A stretch of 11,248 nucleotides of DNA from JBNLBT01 sp050303435 (GTDB taxonomy: Bacteria; Pseudomonadota; Gammaproteobacteria; Xanthomonadales; Marinicellaceae), in contig JBNLBT010000108.1 in NCBI GenBank assembly GCA_050303435.1, positions 1-11,248 on the forward strand, written 5' to 3'. Below are positions 1 to 6,304 of this stretch, in pieces. Numbering within the stretch: position 1 is the stretch's first letter; every line of letters begins with the position of its first letter. Both the position numbers and the translations under genes were made by a program. The notes beneath the pieces are model-generated. The model was not told where the DNA came from, did no database searches, and saw only the letters and a program-made list of their open reading frames with translations.

Positions 1-176
1 TGCCATAACAGCGGTCGCAACACACGGGGCCGTTGAGCTATTGAACCCTTGTTGCGGACCTCACCAGAGCCGCCAGGCTCAAGTCGACGCGATCAATCGT
101 CACAGCGGATGTACCGTCCAATGCTGTGCTGCCGATGGATGAAATTATTGCGTGTCGTTTTCAGGCGCATCGAATT
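1..176. other. Window edge without a supported gene
   Basis: I see no recognisable gene here. One plus-strand frame stays open from base 2 to a stop near base 142 and could be the tail of a gene that begins outside the window, but its roughly 46 residues resemble no family I know. The minus-strand frames close quickly. It is best treated as the 3' flank of the porin transcription unit. Confidence 0.4.
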
Positions 177-203
177 AAAAAAGGGAGCCCGCATGGACTC
201 CCT
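177..203 (-). terminator. Intrinsic terminator of the porin gene
   Basis: Read on the minus strand, a 6-bp stem AGGGAG / CTCCCT with a 10-nt loop is followed at once by six T residues. It lies about 28 bases past the porin stop codon, the usual place for Rho-independent termination. It implies the porin is transcribed alone, with nothing downstream in the same unit. Confidence 0.85.
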
Positions 204-230
204 GTGAGTTTAACCCAGGTATACGGATCT

Positions 231-1520
231 TCAGAACGCGTATTTTGCTGAGAAGATCAGGCGGGTCATTTCGCCGTCTACGCCGGATTCAATTTCTCTG
301 TTGGCATGCAACAGACCCAGGCCCAGTGTGAGTTTGTCAACCGGGGAGAACAACAGGTTAACTTGCACACTGTGGACCGATTCAGTGACGCCGAAACCGG
401 TGTAGTCGGTGTCGTTGTCGATGCTGATCTGCGACAGAATGAAATTCGACCGCCAGCGGTCGTTCCAGTGGTGACGATACGCGGCCAGGGCTGCGGTGGA
501 ATCGATGGAATCCAGCGAGCCGGTGTTGGTGATCACCGCGCCGTTGGCGGTGTTCAGGCCCAGGTAGCGGCCCATGCCACTGCCGGTGCTGAACATCCAG
601 CGGAAATCGTTGCGGTCGCCAACGTTGACTTTACCCGACAGGCTGACGCCGAATGAACTGGTGCTTTCGTCCGAACCGACCGCGTCCAGCTGCAATTGGC
701 GGAACAAACCGGCGACGGTCAAATGACCCCAGTCGGCGGTGTGGTTGTAACGCAGCACCAGATCCGGCATGCCGTTGTCATCCGATACAATGCGACCGCC
801 GCCGCCGAACGGTGTGACGGTGGTTTCCGGGTTTTCCAGTGCCACCTGCCACGGGCCATTGGTGTAGCGCACCATGGGCTGACGTTCAAACACGGTGCCC
901 TCGGATGCGGCCAGGAAGTCCACGGATTCCGGCAAGGCGCCGACGTTCTGGAAGGTGCTCCAGGTTTGCCCGAACAACCAGTTGTTGTAAGTCAGGAAGG
1001 CGTGCCGCAGACGCGGGTTGTACGAGTTGGAGATGCGCTCGTCGCCGCCCGGGGGCAGCAGAAAGTCCATCTCGATGAAGGTGCCCAGTTTGTCGCCGTT
1101 GGCGAGCACGTGATCGCTTCTGAAATTGATCCGTGACTCTTTGGCATTGAAATCAAAATCGGTTTCCTCGCCGTCGCCACCCACCGGGATGGTGCCGGGA
1201 ATGTAGAAATCACGGCCGGCGCTGCCTGAAGCCAGATCGCCGTCGCTGTAGGACGACCAGGTGCCAGTGGTTTTAATGAACCCACCGAATTTATAGCTGT
1301 GCGTGGCCCCTGAGGCGTCTTTTGCTGGCCCAGAATCTTTTGCAGCCATCGGCGCGCTGGGCTTGGATGCCAGTTCCTGCTTCAACTGCTGCACCATTTT
1401 CTCCAGCGCATTGATCTTGTCTTCAAGCTGTTCATACTTGTCGTCAGCGGACCAGGCGCTCCCTCCCCACAACAGCGACGAACACACGGCCGCTGCAATG
1501 AGCTTGCGTTTAATCTTCAT
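231..1520 (-). CDS. DcaP-like trimeric outer-membrane porin
   Basis: The 429-residue product is probably a 16-stranded beta-barrel porin of the DcaP family, whose Acinetobacter member is a trimeric channel for dicarboxylates and other anionic solutes. Residues 1-25 look like a Sec signal peptide (basic start, hydrophobic core, cleavage after SAWSA). Residues 28-52 form a heptad-like helix (YEQLEDKINALEKMVQQLK), matching the periplasmic N-terminal coiled coil of DcaP. From about residue 75 the sequence alternates as amphipathic beta strands, with motifs such as KFGGFIKTTGTW and FGQTWSTF, and it ends in aromatic KYAF, the usual BAM-recognition end. The start is set by GGAGG about 10 nt upstream of the ATG. 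The gene is monocistronic, with its own promoter and terminator. The substrate cannot be read from sequence. I am confident about porin, fairly confident about DcaP. Confidence 0.87.
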   Translation of the reverse strand: MKIKRKLIAAAVCSSLLWGGSAWSADDKYEQLEDKINALEKMVQQLKQELASKPSAPMAAKDSGPAKDASGATHSYKFGGFIKTTGTWSSYSDGDLASGSAGRDFYIPGTIPVGGDGEETDFDFNAKESRINFRSDHVLANGDKLGTFIEMDFLLPPGGDERISNSYNPRLRHAFLTYNNWLFGQTWSTFQNVGALPESVDFLAASEGTVFERQPMVRYTNGPWQVALENPETTVTPFGGGGRIVSDDNGMPDLVLRYNHTADWGHLTVAGLFRQLQLDAVGSDESTSSFGVSLSGKVNVGDRNDFRWMFSTGSGMGRYLGLNTANGAVITNTGSLDSIDSTAALAAYRHHWNDRWRSNFILSQISIDNDTDYTGFGVTESVHSVQVNLLFSPVDKLTLGLGLLHANREIESGVDGEMTRLIFSAKYAF

Positions 1521-1577
1521 GGACTTTCCTCCAATTGGTTCAGGTTACTCGAACATGTTAAAAAAATGTGAAGACGA

Positions 1578-1606
1578 GTTGTATTAGCCTTTAGTAGGGG
1601 TGTGAA
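1578..1606 (-). promoter_or_regulatory. Predicted sigma70 promoter of the porin gene
   Basis: On the minus strand TTCACA (1606-1601, 5 of 6 to consensus) is followed after exactly 17 bp by TACAAC (1583-1578, 4 of 6). Transcription would begin near 1571, leaving an AT-rich leader of about 50 nt before the porin start. The -35 hexamer lies inside the perfect palindrome GGTGT-GA-ACACC (1599-1610), so a dimeric repressor there could block the polymerase. Confidence 0.5.
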
Positions 1607-1624
1607 CACCGGGCCTTTAAGGCC
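1599..1624. repeat. Two adjacent palindromes at the porin promoter
   Basis: Two perfect short dyads sit side by side: GGTGT-GA-ACACC at 1599-1610, overlapping the porin -35, and GGCCTT-T-AAGGCC at 1612-1624, just upstream of it. Their position suggests operator sites for control of porin expression. I cannot assign a regulator from the sequence, and dyads this short can occur by chance. Confidence 0.4.
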
Positions 1625-1924
1625 GTCGAATCAAGCCCTCAGTTTGGGCGCATTGCAACCCGGCCAGGCGTGCTTTCAGACGGTAAATACGGTCTGTTCT
1701 GAAATGCCCGGTGCGACCGCGCCACCCGCGATGCGCACCGCCCGACACACACAGTATAAAACGCGGTTCGAATGGCGGTGATTTTTGGGTGCGAATTTAA
1801 TCATTGTTTACATATTTTTAACAAACGCACCATCCGCGCCGCCACGCGGCGTAAAAAGCCGTGGATTCATTCACATGGGTGTTGCGCGTTGTGGTACTTT
1901 GAGGACAGGTCAAACAAGGAGTTT
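1625..1924. other. Intergenic region between the porin and beta-helix genes
   Basis: No gene is supported here; the beta-helix frame is open upstream from about 1772, but that extension lacks a ribosome site and would bury the signal peptide. Visible structure includes an inverted repeat TTTCAGA...TCTGAAA (1674-1704), a TTGTT...AACAA dyad in an AT-rich patch (1804-1824) and a CGCCGC-CAC-GCGGCG hairpin (1837-1851). A TATAAA at 1755-1760 may be a -10 for the plus-strand gene, but I see no convincing -35 for it. Confidence 0.45.
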
Positions 1925-1927
1925 ATG

Positions 1928-3262
1928 ATGCGTTTTGCAGTCTGTTTACTGGTCGCGTGCCTCTCACCCGTTGTGCACGCCGTCAATTTCACCGTCGATG
2001 TCACCATTGACACCCTGGATGCCACGCCCGGGGATGGCGTGTGCGCCGATACCAACGGCTTTTGCTCACTGCGTGCGGCGATTCAGGAAAGCAACGCGCT
2101 GCCATCCCCCGACGGCATCCTGCTGTTAGCCAGAGATGTGTTCACCCTGAGCCTCACCAGCGGGGCCACGGACGAGGCATTCGGTGATCTGGACATCACC
2201 GATTCTCTGATCATCGGCGTGCATCCGGGCACACCGATCGATACCCTGCTGGATTTGCCGGTGATCAATGCCAACGGCATCGACCGCGTGTTGGAAATCT
2301 CCCAGGCCGCCGAGGTGTCTTTGATGGGGGTGATCCTGATGGGTGGCAATGCCCTGGTCGACAGCGCCAATCCCGTTGGCGGCGGTGTGCTGGTGCACGA
2401 CAGCGTGAACACCTTCAACGCATTCAATTCGGTGATTTCATTCAATCAGGCCAACATCGGCGGCGGTTTGATGATCCGCGCAGACAATGCCCTGGTGCAA
2501 TTCACCGACGTGTCATTCAATGGCTTGTCCCTGACCACGGTGCAGCCGGAAGGCGCCGCCATTGCGCACCGCGCCGGCACCCTGGTGATTCGCAATGCTT
2601 TCATCAACAACAACGGCGTCGATGCCAGCGTGCCGGGTTGTGTCAGCGCGGTGGAAAGCGTCAACGGCGGCGCGGCCTTGCAGGTTTTCAACACCACCAT
2701 CAGTGGCAACGGCAGCGACAAACAGGGCGACGATTGCGTCAATGGTTTGTCAGCGCTGAACACCGATTTGACCGCGGTCAACCTCACGGTGGCGGGCAAC
2801 GGCGGCTGGGGTCTGCGTTTTTTTGATTTCATGCCGGACAATTTCAACCTGTTTGTGCGCAACAGTATTTTTGCCTACAACGGCGAGGCCGACTGCGGCC
2901 CGCTGGACACCGGTCTGGTCAACACCGGCGATGCCAACGGTGGGCACAACATCGATGCAGACGGCAGTTGCAATTTACCCGCCGTTTCCGGCAATCAGTC
3001 GGCCGTCGATCCACAACTGCATCCACTCGCTTCAGTGTATCCATTTACCGTCCTGTTTCGATATCACCGCCTGGCGCCGACCAGTCCGGCGATTGACCAG
3101 GGCAGTCCCCTGCCGGTCAATGTGGGCGATCCCAACGCTTGCCAGCAGTTTGACCAAATTGGTCGAACGCGGCCTCAGGATAACAACGGCGATGGCGTGG
3201 CCCGTTGCGACATCGGCGCATTGGAAAGCGATCTGATTTTTTACCACGGGTTTGACGACTGA
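1928..3262 (+). CDS. Secreted beta-helix protein (CSLREA / choice-of-anchor Q type)
   Basis: This 444-residue protein is probably exported and folds as a right-handed parallel beta-helix. Residues 1-18 are a signal peptide ending in VVHA. The CSLREA-type motif is visible as CSLRAAIQE at residues 46-54. The middle is rich in G, N, V and short 'V-x-N-x-T-I-x-G-N' turns typical of pectate-lyase-like repeats. The C-terminus has the CDIGALE signature of choice-of-anchor Q proteins, then ESDLIFYHGFDD, a tail of the 'IF-x-x-GF' type that I recall from secreted Xanthomonadales-like proteins. I chose the second of two adjacent ATGs because AAGGAG (1916-1921) lies 6 nt before it; 1925 is the alternative. 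No catalytic residues can be identified, so the protein may bind or display rather than degrade. The family call is firm; the function is unknown. Confidence 0.8.
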   Translation: MRFAVCLLVACLSPVVHAVNFTVDVTIDTLDATPGDGVCADTNGFCSLRAAIQESNALPSPDGILLLARDVFTLSLTSGATDEAFGDLDITDSLIIGVHPGTPIDTLLDLPVINANGIDRVLEISQAAEVSLMGVILMGGNALVDSANPVGGGVLVHDSVNTFNAFNSVISFNQANIGGGLMIRADNALVQFTDVSFNGLSLTTVQPEGAAIAHRAGTLVIRNAFINNNGVDASVPGCVSAVESVNGGAALQVFNTTISGNGSDKQGDDCVNGLSALNTDLTAVNLTVAGNGGWGLRFFDFMPDNFNLFVRNSIFAYNGEADCGPLDTGLVNTGDANGGHNIDADGSCNLPAVSGNQSAVDPQLHPLASVYPFTVLFRYHRLAPTSPAIDQGSPLPVNVGDPNACQQFDQIGRTRPQDNNGDGVARCDIGALESDLIFYHGFDD

Positions 3263-3440
3263 TTCATCCAGCGCGGTTCGGGCCGCTCAAGATCATATTG
3301 ATTTTTTGATCAAGCAGAACAACTGTGGTTGGACTGGGGTTTCCGACGGCCGCGCCGAAGGCTGGAGCATTGACGACGTGGCGATCACCGCGTGCGGCGT
3401 CGATCTGATCTCAATCTGCTTGAGTCAACGATTCCATTGA
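3252..3440 (+). pseudogene. Remnant of a secreted-protein C-terminus
   Basis: This open frame overlaps the end of the beta-helix gene and has no proper ribosome site; the only start-like codon is a TTG inside the preceding gene. Its latter half reads DGRAEGWSIDDVAITACGVDLI, which resembles the GWYIDDV-x-x-x-x-C end of extracellular peptidase or immune-inhibitor-A-like modules. In related secreted proteins this element is often followed by a DLIF-x-x-GFE tail; here the sequence departs after GVDLI. The simplest reading is the decayed 3' end of a lost secreted-protein gene. It is unlikely to be expressed as an independent protein. Confidence 0.45.
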
Positions 3441-3450
3441 TTGAATGAAC

Positions 3451-3474
3451 AGGGCCGCCTTCATGGGCGGCCCT
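3451..3474. terminator. Strong hairpin terminator between convergent genes
   Basis: A perfect 9-bp GC-rich stem AGGGCCGCC / GGCGGCCCT encloses a 6-nt loop. On the plus strand it is followed by GTTTGGTTT, a weak T-tract. It lies between the plus-strand beta-helix gene with its remnant and the minus-strand end of rsgA, about 40 bases past the rsgA stop, so it may stop transcription from both sides. Termination is clearer in the plus direction. Confidence 0.7.
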
Positions 3475-3511
3475 GTTTGGTTTCAGCCTCAACGCAATTT
3501 CGCCCCGCGAT

Positions 3512-4555
3512 TCATCCGTCTTTGCGCGCGTTTTTGTCGCGTTGGATGCGTCGATACAAGCGGCCCTGGGTGCGCTCGCGAGCACGCGTTTGCTGCAGGG
3601 TCGCCTGGTTGCGCTGCTGTTCGGCCAGCAATTTGTTGTGACTGCGCAGCCGGCGCGCGTCCAGTGAACCGGCCTCGATGGCGGCCTGCACTGCACAGCC
3701 CGGCTCCCCCGCGTGCCGACAATCGCTGAAACGGCATTGACGCGCCCAAGTGTCAATGTCTTTGAAGGTGCGCCGCACCGCCTGGGCGTCGGTGTCCAAC
3801 TGCCACTCACGCAGGCCCGGCGTGTCCAGCACCAGCGCGCCGCCCGGCAAGCGATGCAGGCTGCGCGAGGTGGTGGTGTGCCGCCCTTTGTCGTCGTCCG
3901 CGCGCGCCGGCTGTGTGGCCAGTTCCCCGGTGCCTGAGAGGGTGTTGATCAGCGTGGTTTTACCCACCCCGGATGAACCCAGCAACGCCAGCGTGGTGCC
4001 GACCTGACACCAATGTTCCAGGAATTTCACACTGTCTGCATCCAGGGCATTGACGGCGTGCACCGGCAATTGCGGATCCAGTGCGGCGATTTCTGCCAGC
4101 TTGTCTTCAGTCTGCGCGCACAAATCGGCTTTGCTGCACACCAGCACCGCCTGGGCCCCGGCGTCGTGGACCAGGGCCAGCTGCCGTTCCGTGCGATTCA
4201 GATTGAAATCCCGGTTCAGTGCGGTGACCAGCCACACCACATCGATGTTGGCCGCCAGCAATTGCACCGCGTGGCGTGTGCCTGGGGCTTTGCGGGTGAA
4301 TTCGGTGTGTCGGTCCAGCGCCCGGATGAAACGCCCCTCGGCGTCCAGCAGCAGCCAGTCACCGGCCACCAGCGGCGGCATGCGCGGCGTGATCGGTGCG
4401 TTCAGGCCCTTCAAGGATCCGGTGATCAATTGCAGATGAGAGCGGTGCCGTGCCAGCACACGGACCGGTTCAACGCTGTGCCATTCGTCCAGGCTCAGTT
4501 GTTGTTGAAAAAAAGCTCGCCAGCCCAGCGAGTGAAGCGAATGAGAATGTTGCAT
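3512..4555 (-). CDS. rsgA: Ribosome small-subunit biogenesis GTPase RsgA
   Basis: RsgA (YjeQ) is a GTPase that checks late maturation of the 30S subunit and releases RbfA. The 347-residue protein shows the circularly permuted GTPase order: G4 as SKAD at 141-144 comes before the P-loop GSSGVGKT at 193-200, then switch I around GRHTTT at 224-229 and G3 DTPG at 244-247. The OB-fold lies N-terminal to these (about residues 30-95). The C-terminal zinc knuckle is intact as C274, C279, H281 and C287 in CRFSDCRHAGEPGCAV. The end is strongly basic, as expected for an rRNA binder. The start ATG has a modest AGGGG 5 nt upstream. The gene stands alone, without the orn neighbour common in gammaproteobacteria, and has an unusually structured leader. 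Confidence 0.96.
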   Translation of the reverse strand: MQHSHSLHSLGWRAFFQQQLSLDEWHSVEPVRVLARHRSHLQLITGSLKGLNAPITPRMPPLVAGDWLLLDAEGRFIRALDRHTEFTRKAPGTRHAVQLLAANIDVVWLVTALNRDFNLNRTERQLALVHDAGAQAVLVCSKADLCAQTEDKLAEIAALDPQLPVHAVNALDADSVKFLEHWCQVGTTLALLGSSGVGKTTLINTLSGTGELATQPARADDDKGRHTTTSRSLHRLPGGALVLDTPGLREWQLDTDAQAVRRTFKDIDTWARQCRFSDCRHAGEPGCAVQAAIEAGSLDARRLRSHNKLLAEQQRNQATLQQTRARERTQGRLYRRIQRDKNARKDG

Positions 4556-4700
4556 GTGTACCCCTGACGCGCGTGCGCGCGCCCAAGTCGAATTGGGACT
4601 GCGGGGCTGAGATCAACCCCGGCCTTTGGCCGGGCCCGAAAAATCGTTCAGCGATTCACGGCCCGGAGGGTTTGACATGCAATCATGTGCGCCTCCGATG
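4556..4700 (-). promoter_or_regulatory. Structured leader of rsgA with competing hairpins
   Basis: Between the predicted promoter and the rsgA start, the minus-strand RNA can form several stems. Hairpin A pairs 4660-4665 with 4631-4636 and encloses an inner stem (4652-4656 with 4642-4646). Hairpin B is CCCGGCC-AAA-GGCCGGG at 4634-4618. A and B share bases 4631-4634 and so cannot coexist. Further stems are CCCAA/TTGGG (4582-4597) and a GC-alternating run just before the rsgA ribosome site. This resembles an attenuator or translational switch, but there is no T-tract after hairpin B, so transcription termination is not indicated. Confidence 0.4.
4648..4686 (-). CDS. Possible 12-codon leader peptide upstream of rsgA
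   Basis: The short frame encodes MIACQTLRAVNR and stops at TGA. It has a better ribosome site than rsgA itself: GGAGG (4692-4696) placed 5 nt before the ATG. It lies just downstream of a good promoter and runs through the 5' arm of hairpin A, so a translating ribosome would disrupt A and favour B. It has no run of one amino acid, unlike classical biosynthetic attenuators. It could also be a chance frame; only the ribosome site and position support it. Confidence 0.35.
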   Translation of the reverse strand: MIACQTLRAVNR

Positions 4701-4721
4701 GGATGGATTATTGATGCGCAC

Positions 4722-4750
4722 ATCATAGCAACGCCGCGGCGCGAAGGCAA
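4722..4750 (-). promoter_or_regulatory. Predicted extended -10 promoter of rsgA
   Basis: On the minus strand TTGCCT (4750-4745) is separated by 17 bp from TATGAT (4727-4722), which is preceded by TGC, giving the extended -10 form TGnTATGAT. Transcription would begin near 4715, giving an rsgA leader of about 160 nt. This is one of the better promoter matches in the window. Confidence 0.6.
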
Positions 4751-4765
4751 GGGGTGTGGTCACGT

Positions 4766-4783
4766 CTGCAGCAAGTGCTGCAG
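4766..4783. repeat. 18-bp perfect inverted repeat upstream of the rsgA promoter
   Basis: CTGCAGCA and TGCTGCAG are perfect reverse complements separated by AG. The dyad lies about 16 bp upstream of the rsgA -35 and about 220 bp before the hydrolase start, so it could be an operator for either gene. No regulator family is recognisable from the half-site. Confidence 0.4.
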
Positions 4784-5003
4784 GTGTTGGTCGTTGTCGA
4801 CGGGGTGCGAAAAACACACGAAATTGTGCGACATTCACAGCACCTTCAGACCAGCCCTCTGGCCAGTGGGGTGCGACGGGGACACAATGGGCGTTGCATC
4901 CGGATGCGCATGCACGCCGGGGCGGCGCGACTGGACCGTGCCCTGTGCACCTGAACCGGTCGCATGCATACACACATGAGAGTTAAGGAAAAGGAGAGTA
5001 CAC
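4784..5003. other. Upstream region of the secreted hydrolase gene
   Basis: No gene is supported. The stretch contains a 9-bp direct repeat GGGGTGCGA (4802-4810 and 4868-4876) and an 8-bp repeat CGCATGCA (4907-4914 and 4961-4968). A strong ribosome site AAGGAG (4991-4996) lies 7 nt before the hydrolase ATG. I cannot point to a convincing plus-strand -35/-10 pair; the promoter may belong to another sigma factor or need an activator. Confidence 0.4.
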
Positions 5004-6113
5004 ATGAAGAAATCGATTGTTATGTTATTGATGCTGGGGCTGGGCCTCAGCGCGCAGGCGCAAATGCTGTGCAACCTCAACAACGTCATTGCCGGCGAGA
5101 CCCTGTGTCCGACGCAGGCGCAGGGGTTTTTAACCTGCACGGTGCCGGTGCCGGACGTCAACAACAACCCACAAGCGCGTTATTTCTGCCTCAGCATTCC
5201 GCCGGGCGTGCAACAGGCCAACGCCGTGTTCATGTTTCATGGCGGTGGCGGCACCGGTGACGCCGTGGCCGGGCACTGGCAAAATCAGCAGGCCACAGCG
5301 TTTCTGGTGCTGCCGGTGGCGCAGCCGATCAACGGCAAACGCAAATGGAACACGGTTAAGGAAGGCCTGCCGGATTTCGATGGCCTGAAAGCGGCACACG
5401 GCCATTCCGACACCGAGTTTGTTGGCAAGATATTGACTGAACTGGAAGGCGGATATGCCTGCGGGGCGGGTCCGGCCAATCCGTGCATTCTGAATTACTA
5501 CGCGGCGGGCTTTTCCAGCGGCGCGAGCATGGTCTACCAGCTGTACACGCGCAATTTTTTCAACGGCTGGTTCTCCGGCTATGGCGCGGTCGGCAACCGC
5601 ATCCACACGGCCAAAACCGTTGCGTACAATGCCATGGCGGGCACAGGCAACGCCACCCTGCCGATTGATCCCAAGCCATTTTTCATGATGATGGGCAGCG
5701 ATGAAAAATTTCACATGCCATTGGACACGGTCATCGATGAGGTCAACAACAGCTGCGGGGGCGGCATGGACCTGATTGAAAATCACGTCGCCTGCTTCAT
5801 GAATTTTTCCAGCAGCACGGTGCCCAGCACACGTCGGGTCACGGCCAAGTGGTTGCGACAGACCAACGCCACGCTGCCCTCCAGTGGCGGCGGATTTTTT
5901 GATCTGAACACCGACGACACGCAGGTGACCTGGGCGCATTACCCGCTCGATCCGGCGGTCGCCGGTTCCGAGCCGGTGCAGGTGTGGACGGTGGTCAACG
6001 GCGGCCATTTCTGGCCCAGCACCAATAACATGAGTGCCCACCGCATGCATTCAGAAGACATCGAAACCTCCGATGAGCTGGTGAACTTCTGGACCAATCA
6101 CGCGGGGTATTGA
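5004..6113 (+). CDS. Secreted alpha/beta hydrolase, PHB depolymerase / feruloyl esterase-like
   Basis: The 369-residue protein is probably an exported esterase of the poly(3-hydroxybutyrate) depolymerase / LpqC / CE1 group. Residues 1-19 are a signal peptide ending in AQA. The oxyanion region is HGGGGTGD at 79-86, the nucleophile elbow is G-F-S-S-G at 169-173 with Ser171, and the probable catalytic histidine is His335 in NGGHFWPS. The acid residue is likely Asp233 or Asp241 after MMMGSD. Eight cysteines follow the signal peptide (23, 35, 45, 62, 153, 161, 251, 264), which suggests several disulfide bonds and a periplasmic or extracellular home. The start is fixed by AAGGAG 7 nt upstream. The gene is followed by a hairpin and T-run, so it appears to stand alone. 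The natural substrate, whether polyester, feruloylated sugar or other ester, cannot be decided. Confidence 0.82.
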   Translation: MKKSIVMLLMLGLGLSAQAQMLCNLNNVIAGETLCPTQAQGFLTCTVPVPDVNNNPQARYFCLSIPPGVQQANAVFMFHGGGGTGDAVAGHWQNQQATAFLVLPVAQPINGKRKWNTVKEGLPDFDGLKAAHGHSDTEFVGKILTELEGGYACGAGPANPCILNYYAAGFSSGASMVYQLYTRNFFNGWFSGYGAVGNRIHTAKTVAYNAMAGTGNATLPIDPKPFFMMMGSDEKFHMPLDTVIDEVNNSCGGGMDLIENHVACFMNFSSSTVPSTRRVTAKWLRQTNATLPSSGGGFFDLNTDDTQVTWAHYPLDPAVAGSEPVQVWTVVNGGHFWPSTNNMSAHRMHSEDIETSDELVNFWTNHAGY

Positions 6114-6194
6114 GGGGCCTCCTGGCGGCATTGAGTGCATTGACTGCTGCGCGCACGATGCGGTCATTGCCGTCACAACCGAGGCACGCGATTG

Positions 6195-6242
6195 CACACG
6201 CCGGCCGATGCGATCCGCCGGCGTGTGTTGACGGTCTTTTTT
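6195..6242 (+). terminator. Probable terminator of the hydrolase gene
   Basis: An 11-bp perfect stem CACACGCCGGC / GCCGGCGTGTG (6195-6205 and 6217-6227) with an 11-nt loop is followed, after a 9-nt gap, by six T residues (6237-6242). The gap makes it imperfect as an intrinsic terminator, yet the stem is the strongest in the region and lies about 80 bases past the hydrolase stop. Confidence 0.55.
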
Positions 6243-6304
6243 GTTGTCGCTGCAAGGCTGAGTGGCCTATCGTGAGTCAACTCAAGCGTGGGCCAAGCGC
6301 GGAT

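Noticed and set aside
306..1136. Long plus-strand open frames opposite the porin gene
   Set aside because: They are antisense to a well-supported porin, lack ribosome sites, and show the biased composition of reverse frames.
1837..1851. CGCCGC-CAC-GCGGCG hairpin as a terminator
   Set aside because: On neither strand is it followed by a T-run, and no gene ends just before it.
1772..1927. N-terminal extension of the beta-helix gene
   Set aside because: The frame is open, but there is no ribosome site at 1772, and the extension would place the signal peptide in the interior; AAGGAG just before 1925/1928 sets the start.
4013..4567. 184-codon plus-strand frame opposite rsgA
   Set aside because: It is antisense to an intact rsgA with all GTPase motifs and has no family resemblance.
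4683..5167. Minus-strand frames upstream of rsgA
   Set aside because: No ribosome sites and no domain resemblance, and they run through promoter-like and palindromic sequence.
5130..6050. 306-codon minus-strand frame opposite the hydrolase
   Set aside because: The plus-strand gene has a signal peptide, catalytic motifs and a strong ribosome site; the reverse frame has no recognisable domain.
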